Source: Opisthocomus hoazin
Taxonomy: Eukaryota; Chordata; Aves; Opisthocomiformes; Opisthocomidae
Length of the DNA: 64,000 nt
Direction: 5' to 3'
Assembly (NCBI RefSeq): GCF_030867145.1
Contig: NC_134418.1
Location: 560,501-624,500, forward strand
The notes beneath the pieces are model-generated. The model saw only the letters and a list, made by a program, of their open reading frames with translations, ran no database searches and was not told where the DNA came from. Shown piece after piece: positions 57,601 through 64,000 of the stretch; positions within the stretch are counted from its first letter, which is position 1; the number at the start of each line of letters is the position of its first letter. The position numbers were made by a program, and so were the translations under genes.

Positions 57601-58469
57601 CGGAGCCCCCCGCCCCGGGCTGGGCGCCGGCACCCGCCCGGGGTGCGCGGGGGGACGCGGGTGGCGGCCTCCGGGCGCGGCCCCCACCCCCGACCTGCTG
57701 CGGGGCAGCGCCGGGGCCGGGGCTCCCACCCGCGGCGGCCACCGGAGCCCCGACGGGCGGACGTCCCGGTGCCCGCCGGCGTCTGCGCCGCGTCCGCGGG
57801 GAGGAGCCGGGGGCGGCGGGGACGTGCGGGGCTGCGCCGGCCCCGGGCTGCGAAGGGAGCGGCTGGGGGGCGCGGGCAGCCCCCGCAGCCCGGGCCGGGG
57901 GTGCGGCGTGAACCGTCCCCCGCAAACCCACCCACCCCCCTGGGTGCGGTGGCTGCCGCGGGCTGGGAGCAGGGGCCGGCGGGGCTGGGGGGGGGGGGGT
58001 GCTGCCGGGGCGGGGGGGCTGCAGCGGTGCCCCTGGTTGCGGGTCCCTGGCTGGGTGCCCCGGGAGGTCCACCTCCCCCCGGGGAGCCCTGCGGGGGGGG
58101 GGTACCCGCCGTGGTCAGCTCTGACACCGGGGCGGCTGCCGAGCGCCCGGCCCTTCAGCGGGGCGACGGCATGGGGGGCCGGCGGGGCTGGGGGGAGGGG
58201 GATCGGGGGCAGGAGGGGGTCCTGTGGGGGTCGGGGGGCACGCAGGGCCCCTTCGGCTGCAGGCAGCCGGGCGGGCAGGGTGGGGGGCTCCGGCTGCAGC
58301 GCGTCGGGGCCGGGGTCCCGCCGGGATCCGCTCCCGCGGTGCAGCCTCCGCGGCCGGGCCGGGGGTTCCCCGGGGGTGGGGGGGCTGCCGGAGGGTCCTG
58401 CCGGGCGCGGGGCTGCGGGGCCGGGGGCGGTGGTGCCGCGGGGCCGCTGACAGGAGCCGTCGCTCAGAA

Positions 58470-58550
58470 CCTGGTTATCAAAGGCCGCGGGCAGGTAATT
58501 GCATTCTGCAAATCCAATCAGGGGCATTAGGCAGGAGCTCAGTCCATAAC
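58470..58550. promoter_or_regulatory. Candidate enhancer island with TCF/LEF, POU-like and CCAAT-type motifs
   Basis: The patch holds ATCAAAG (58477-58483), TAATTGCATTCTGCAAAT (58496-58513, POU-like) and CCAATCA directly after, with GC-rich DNA on both sides. Confidence 0.4.
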
Positions 58551-58589
58551 CGCCCAGCCCCCGCCCGCCCGCCCGCGCCGCCGCCCGCC

Positions 58590-58860
58590 AGGCCCTGCCC
58601 GTGCTGCCCACCCTGCCTGCCCTGCTTGCACTGCCCGGCCTGCCTGCACTGCTGCCCTGCCCGTCCTGCCTGCACTCCCTGCCATGCCTGTGCTGCTCAT
58701 CCTGCCTGCCCTGCCCACCCTACCTGCCCTGCCCACCCTGCCTGTCCTGCCTGCACTGCTGCCCTTTCCGCCCTGCCCACCCTGCCTGCCCTGCCACCTT
58801 GCCGCCCTGCCTGCCCTGCCTGCCCTGCCAGCCCACCAGCCCTGCCGTGGTCCCACCAGC
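58590..58860. repeat. CCCTGCC-type minisatellite
   Basis: Irregular tandem copies of CTGCCCACCCTGCCTGCC and variants, period about 9-20 bases. Confidence 0.85.
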
Positions 58861-59304
58861 CCTGGACGCCCCGCAGGGCCAGGACCCGGGGTGTGGGGCT
58901 GGGACAGCAGCTCCAGCCATGGGGACTCTCCCGCAGGGATGCCAGGACGGGATGCCAGCTCCAGCCATGGCGCAGTGCAACCGCCTCGGCGTGGAGGGAC
59001 CCGGCCGGCGGCCATGGCGCTGGGACACCGGGGTGGGGGCTCGGGGCCGCGCAGGCTGGCGTGACCCCGCTGCCTGCCGCCAGCTGCCCCGGCCCCGCTC
59101 TGCCATCCTGCTGCCCCGCACGGGTCCGGCCGCGGCCCCACCTCGCCTGGCCCGGGGGGCCGGAGCGCTGCTGCGCTGCTCCCACTGCAGTCACGAGTGC
59201 GTCCGGCCTCAGCCCCGGCCCTGCGCGGCCGCAGCGAGGGGCCCGGCCGGGAAAGCCCCCGGCAGGCGCTTACCAGAAGCGGCCGCCCAGGCCCCGCGCA
59301 GCTC

Positions 59305-59445
59305 CGCAGCGGAAATGGAGCTGAATATTTGAGCAGGTCTCTGCTAAAAGCACCGGCCCGCCCGGCCCCGGAGCCTCTCTGAGGCTGGGCGAAGCGCCGG
59401 CTGCCGCCCAGGCATTAATTATTTACGGGGAGATGGAGCTGCGTG
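59305..59445. promoter_or_regulatory. Candidate enhancer island with paired TAAT/FOX motif
   Basis: It contains GGAAATGGAGCTGAATATTTGAG followed by GCATTAATTATTTACGG (59412-59428), which merges a homeodomain core with a forkhead-like TATTTAC. Confidence 0.38.
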
Positions 59446-60059
59446 GCCTCGCGCGTGCCAGGCTGGAGCGCCGGCTGCCAGGCACCCCGGCCCCTGTGCC
59501 CAGCACCCCGGAGGTCCCGTGCCCACAGACCCCGCACCTCGCCCAGCGCGGGGGCTGGCCCCACCGGTGTCTCGGGCTGGCGTGAGCGTGCAGGGGGCAC
59601 GAGCAGGGCGGCACGTGCATGGGATGCGCGCTCGTGCACACGAACCGGCCCTTTGTGGGGGGGGCATCAGGCATGCGGGGACCCCCTGCCACGAGCACGG
59701 GGAGCGCGTGAGGGGGTGCGAGGGGAGCCCTGTGCTGGCGTGGGCAGGTCCCGCGGGGACGTGCACCAGCAGGCACGACTGCGAGGGGTCGCTGGGCACC
59801 GGCTGATGCCCGTCCCTGCCAAGGGGGGACGCGGGGGTGCACGGGGTGTGCGCAGGACACGCGTGGGGTCGGGCGGTGGGCAGGCAGTGCCCGTGCAGGG
59901 CCGGTGCTGCTGCGGTGCCGGGCGCAGTGCTGGTGCTCAGCGTGGCGCCGGGCGCTCTGCCTGTGCCCAGCGCGGTGCTGCTGCCGTGCTGGCCATCCCT
60001 CCGGCGCAGAAGGGACGGCACGCGCCGCGGCCCTGGGGCGGTGCTGGTGCTCGCTGCGA

Positions 60060-60240
60060 TGGGGGTGCCCAGCGGGGTGCCGGTGCTGGCACCAGTGATT
60101 GATACGGCGCAGTGCCGGTGCTCAGTGCTGGTGCTGGTACCAGTGATTGATACGGTACGGTGCTGGTGCTCGGTGTGGTGCTGGTGCTGGCTGCGGTGCG
60201 GTGCTGGTGCCGGCTGCGGTGCAGCGCTGGCAGTGAGCGA
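60060..60240. repeat. GGTGCTGGT-type minisatellite with a duplicated CAGTGATTGATACGG block
   Basis: GTGCTGG/GTGCTCGG repeats surround two copies of ACCAGTGATTGATACGG (about 60090 and 60140). Confidence 0.8.
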
Positions 60241-61119
60241 TGCTGCCCTGCCGCAGGGCTGCGCTGGCCCGGCTGTGACCCCCGCAGCCCCCGGCCCGGC
60301 CGCCCCTCCCAGGAACTGCTCCTGGCAGGTACAAATGGGGCCGGGCCCTGCCCAGACGCGGGGGTCATCCTGGCCCCGGCCTCATTTCTCACCTCCCGGC
60401 CAGGACGGGCCGGAGGGGCCGGCAGCGGGTGGGCGAGTCGCGGGGGCCGCGGTCACCCCGGGGTGGGGGGCTGGTCCTCCCCGCCTCTGCCCGCGGGCGC
60501 CCCGGCACCGGGGGTCCCACAGAGCTCCCGGTGGGGTCCCCTCGCAGGGCGCAGGGCTGTGGGTGCTGGAGCCCAGCTACGCACCGTGCTCGGCCCCCAC
60601 AAGAGGCAGGGGTGGGACGGGGGGTGGCACTGCAGGGACGCTGGGGGACACCGGGCTCAGCCGGTGCCGGCTGCACCGCACAGGGCCAGGCTGAACCGCT
60701 GTGGTCAGTCACGGGGACCGAGCCCTCCTGGCCAGCCGGACTGGGCCGCACTGGGCTGACTGGGAGCTGGAGAAGCAGAGGTGACGGGGACTGGGACACA
60801 GATGTGCCAACCAGGACTGGGCGCACCCGAGCCGGGGGGCCAGCCACAGCCGGGGGTAGGTGTGCCGGCGAGGCTGGTGGTGCCGGGGATGGGCCCCGCA
60901 GCCCCTGCCACGCCGGGGGCTCCCCGGCCCCGCACGCCCGATGGAGGGGCGCGGAGGCCACGGGCCCGGTACGGCCGTGGTGCGCCCGGGGGTCCCAAGG
61001 TGGCAGCCCCTGCCCGCTCCCCGCCCCCGCGGCAGCATCCCCCCCCCCCCCCCGCCCCGGGGTCCCCGGGGGGGCCGCGCAGTCTCGCCCGCGCCGGCCG
61101 CCCCCGCCGTCTCCCCAGA

Positions 61120-61260
61120 CGGCACTTGTTGCTGGGGATTGGAGCAATCATCGTAACCGTAACGAGCCATTACGGCCCCGAACGGCTTCTGCTTTGCATT
61201 AGCGGGGCCGCTCCTTCCCCTCCAGAGCCCTGATCCAATCACCCCCCATTAGCGCGGCTC
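61120..61260. promoter_or_regulatory. Candidate enhancer island with repeated ATTGG/CCAAT and homeodomain cores
   Basis: GGGGATTGGAGCAATCATCG, GTAACCGTAACGAGCCATTACGG, TTTGCATTAGCGG and CTGATCCAATCACC followed by CCATTAGCG lie within 140 bases. Two CATTAGCG copies (about 61197 and 61247) are notable. Confidence 0.45.
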
Positions 61261-61289
61261 CAGGCTCCGGCGGGCTGCGCCAGGGAGGC

Positions 61290-61565
61290 CGCCCCGCCAG
61301 CACCCCGCGCCGGCGGCACCCCGCCACGGCACCCCGGTACCCCGACCCGGCAGCATCCCGCCACGGCACCCCGGCACCCCGCGCCGGCAGCACCCCGCGC
61401 CGGCAGCATCCCCGGCCCGGCACCCCGGTACCCCGGCACGGCAGCACCCCGCGCCGGCAGCATCCCCGGCCCGGCACCCCGGTACCCCGGCACGGCAGCA
61501 CCCCGCGCCGGCACCCCGCCACGGCACTCCTGGCACCCCGGTACCACGACCTGGCACCCCCCGGC
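61290..61565. repeat. GGCACCCCG-type minisatellite
   Basis: Tandem copies built of CCCCGCGCCGGCAGCA, CCCCGGCCCGGCA and CCCCGGTACCCCGGCACGGCA blocks; higher-order period about 66 bases in the middle (61395-61520). Confidence 0.9.
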
Positions 61566-62039
61566 CCCCCGACCCGGCAGCACCCCCCTGCGCTCGGGCC
61601 CCAGCCTGAACCCCCGCACCCCCGAGTGCAGCCCCTGCTCCTCGGCCCCCCCGGCCCAGCCCCGTCCATCTCCCACCCCCCCCACGGCCCCCGCACCCGC
61701 GCTGCCCCGGCCCGGCGCCCCACGGCCCCCCCTCGTGCCCTGCGCCCCCCCATGCCGGCCCGTCGGAAGGCACGCTGCCCGCCAGCGGTCCCGCCCCGCC
61801 GGGTCGGGGGCTGCCAGCGGGGGTCCCGCACCCCGGGGCCGGTCCCGCGCCCCCTCGCCCGCCCCCCGGGGCACAGCCGGCCCCGCCCGCGGCCCCGCCC
61901 ACCAGGCACAGCCGGGCCCGCCCCCGGGACACAGACGACCCCGGCCCCGCCCACCAGTCAGCGCAGCGCACGGCGGGCCCGGAACCGCGGGGCTCTGCTG
62001 CCCTCTGGCGGCGGCTCGCGGCACCGCGCGCACCTAGCG

Positions 62040-62454
62040 GTGGCCCCTCCCGATTGGCGGCGGCCGCGGTCTGTCAAGAGCGCTCCCCCGCGCCATTGGC
62101 CACCGGCGGGGGGTCGCCCTCCCCCGAAGTGGGTCGGGTGGGTTCGGTGAGCGGGGCCCGCTCGGGCGCTGCGCCCGCGCTGGAGCGGCGGCTGCCCCTC
62201 GGTCAGGGCCGGGACGGGACGGGCCCGCTCCCGCCGAGCGCCCCGAGACCGCGGGGTCTCCCTGCGGGTCGGGGTCAAGGGTGGTCAGCACCGGGGCCAG
62301 CGTCGCGTCCAGCAAGGGGCGCCCTGCGCCGGCCCGGCCGTTCCCGGCATGCCTGGCGGCGCGCGGGGCGCGGCGGGAGCTGTAGTCACGGGGCGGGCGG
62401 CGCCGGCCCCGCCCCGAACCCGGAAGTGAGCGGAGAGGCGGAGGAGGTTCTAAG
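62040..62454 (+). promoter_or_regulatory. PCGF1: PCGF1 CpG-island promoter
   Basis: Two CCAAT-type boxes (GATTGG near 62051, CCATTGGCC near 62092), a ZNF143-like GGGAGCTGTAGT at 62375-62386, an ETS site CCGGAAGTG at 62420-62428 and AAGATGGCG at the start codon (YY1-like) form a typical TATA-less housekeeping promoter. Transcription probably starts between 62400 and 62440. Confidence 0.55.
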
Positions 62455-63755
62455 ATGGCGTCGCCTCCTCAGGGGGGCCCGATGGCGATCGCCATGCGGC
62501 TGCGGAACCAGCTCCAGGCCGTCTACAAGATGGACCCGCTCCGGAACGAGGCGAGCGGCGGCGGGCGGCGGCACCGGGCCGGCGCATGCGTGGGCGGAAG
62601 AGGGCGCCGCGCCGCCGCTTCGGGGGGCGCCGGGGCCGCGCAGGCGCCGTGCGGCCGCCCCGCGCATGCGCCGGGCCGCCCACGCAGCGGGAGGGCGGGG
62701 CTGCGGGGGCGGGGCCGGGGGCGCCGGGCAGGGCCAGGGGCGGGGACGGGGCGGGGACGCGCATGGAGGGGCGGGGCCAGGTGTGATGGGCGAGGCGCAG
62801 GTGAGGGGCGGGGCCAGGCGCAGGGGTGGGGCACCGGTGGGTGCGGGAGGGCGGGGGCGGGGCCAGGCACTGGGGGGATTTAAGCCCTGCCCTGGGTGGG
62901 GCAGCGTGGAGGGGCGGGGCCTGGCCGGGTGGGGCGGGGTGTGGCAGCTGGGGGGCGTGGTTAGGCTGGACGGGGCGAGGCGGGGCAGCTGGGAGGGGCG
63001 GGGCGATGGGGTCCCGGTCCAGCCCTGTCCCCCCACCCGGCCCCGGTGGCCACCCCGCTCCGGACCCTGGGTGAGCTGGGACACGGGGCGAGGCGGGGGC
63101 ACGGGACCCCCGTCCCCTGGTGCCACCCCAGGGGTCCCCTCCCAGCGGGTTGGTCTGGGGGGTGCTGGGGCCCTCAGGGTGCCCTGGGGCGGTGGGTCTG
63201 GGGGCGCAGGCTGCCGAGCAGGCAGGGGTTTGGTGGGTGTGGGCGCCCTCAGGGTGCCCCGGAGCAGGGATGCGGGGGGCGTGGGGTGCCCGTCGGGCAG
63301 GGGCTGGGTGACGCTGCCGCGCCTGGGCAGGAGGAGGTGAAGGTGAAGATGAAGGAGCTGAACGAGCACATCGTGTGCTGCCTGTGCGCCGGGTACTTCA
63401 TCGACGCCACCACCATCACCGAGTGCCTGCACACCTGTGAGTCCCCGCGGGCGGGTGGCAGCGGCTGACGCGGCTGCGACGGGGACAGGGGGTCCCCCCG
63501 GAGCACCCCCTGCCCGCTGCTCCAGCCTGGGGGTCAGCGCTGGGTCTCTGCGGCCGTGGCACTGCCCCGGCCCCCCCCGACGCCCCCTCCCTCCGGCCGC
63601 AGTCTGCAAGAGCTGCATCGTCAAGTACCTGCAGACCAGCAAGTACTGCCCCATGTGCAACACCAAGATCCACGAGACGCAGCCGCTGCTCAACCTGAAG
63701 CTGGACCGCGTCATGCAGGACATCGTCTACAAGCTGGTGCCCGGCCTGCAGGAGA
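62455..63755 (+). CDS. PCGF1: PCGF1 (NSPC1) Polycomb RING finger protein, 5' part (exons 1-3)
   Basis: Exons 62455-62550, 63331-63436 and 63603-63755 (open, phase 1 at the end; the rest is off the window). PCGF1 is the PCGF subunit of the variant Polycomb complex PRC1.1 with RING1/RNF2, BCOR and KDM2B, which monoubiquitinates histone H2A. The start [20 protein letters not shown] matches mammalian PCGF1, followed by KMDPLRNE and then [13 protein letters not shown]. The C3HC4 RING is complete: [22 protein letters not shown]. It ends in [20 protein letters not shown]. The RAWUL domain lies outside. The first intron uses a GC donor (GAG then GCGAGC) with a normal AG acceptor; the join is forced by the protein match. 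Confidence 0.96.
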
Positions 63756-64000
63756 GTCAGTGTCCGCGGCGGGGGCAGGGGATGGGGTCCCCGGCGCCGG
63801 GATCCTGCAGGGAGCTGCGAGGGAGCAGGGTCGGGGCAGGGGGAGGAACCGGACGTGTTCAGGGGGTTCCTGTCTACAGGGTGTGGGAGACTCTGTCCGT
63901 GGGTGACTCTGCGTGGGTTAGGACCTACGAAATGCTGCTGACGGCATCTGTGGCGGTGGCTGGAGCCTGGCTGAGGAGAGGGGGCCGGGGGGTGGCATCT

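Noticed and set aside
53811-62040. LBX2
   Set aside because: No second homeodomain (no further WFQNRR on either strand) in the interval.
1-64000. Endogenous retrovirus or other capsid-bearing element
   Set aside because: No LTR pair, gag, pol or env resemblance was seen; the only transposon remnants recognised are CR1 LINEs.
1-64000. tRNA, rRNA or known small RNA genes
   Set aside because: No cloverleaf with A/B boxes or rRNA core sequence was recognised by eye; a covariance search would be decisive.

Overview
The window is vertebrate nuclear DNA, most likely from a bird. It is very GC-rich and CpG-rich, has short introns with standard splice signals, carries CR1 LINE fragments and is loaded with GC-rich minisatellites, as expected of an avian microchromosome. 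No prokaryotic, organellar or retroviral feature was recognised. Gene models were built by matching translated segments to vertebrate families recalled from memory, then checking every exon edge for splice sites and reading phase. All phases close across the five multi-exon models that lie complete or run off an edge.

Layout. 1-31934 (minus): the first 25 exons (about 848 codons, 3' end off the left edge) of a DOCK-A family Rac exchange factor gene, closest by eye to DOCK2 but clearly different from DOCK1, DOCK2 and DOCK5. 33105-40363 (plus): DQX1, a complete DEAQ-box helicase-like gene of 743 codons. 42505-45284 (plus): a complete IL-12 p40-like (IL12B-like) cytokine subunit of 292 residues with a TATA box and a non-coding first exon. 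46103-47640 (minus): a small three-exon gene for a 126-residue protein made only of the end of an intermediate-filament rod. 49023-53482 (minus): TLX2, a homeobox gene of 279 residues. 53800-62000: no gene; a GC-rich desert with short AT-richer islands full of homeodomain-type motifs, at the place where mammals have LBX2. 62455-64000 (plus): the first three exons of PCGF1, running off the right edge.

The relative order and orientation DQX1-TLX2-PCGF1 match human 2p13. The two additions are a DOCK-A gene and a p40-like gene beside them. In human, DOCK2, TLX3 and IL12B lie together on 5q, and DOCK1, DHX32, TLX1 and LBX1 on 10q. The window therefore looks like a further copy of the same ancient paralogon in which members absent from the mammalian 2p13 copy survive. 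The genes do not form a pathway; the link is ancestry. A Rac activator of haematopoietic type and a cytokine subunit would be an immune pair if expressed like their relatives.
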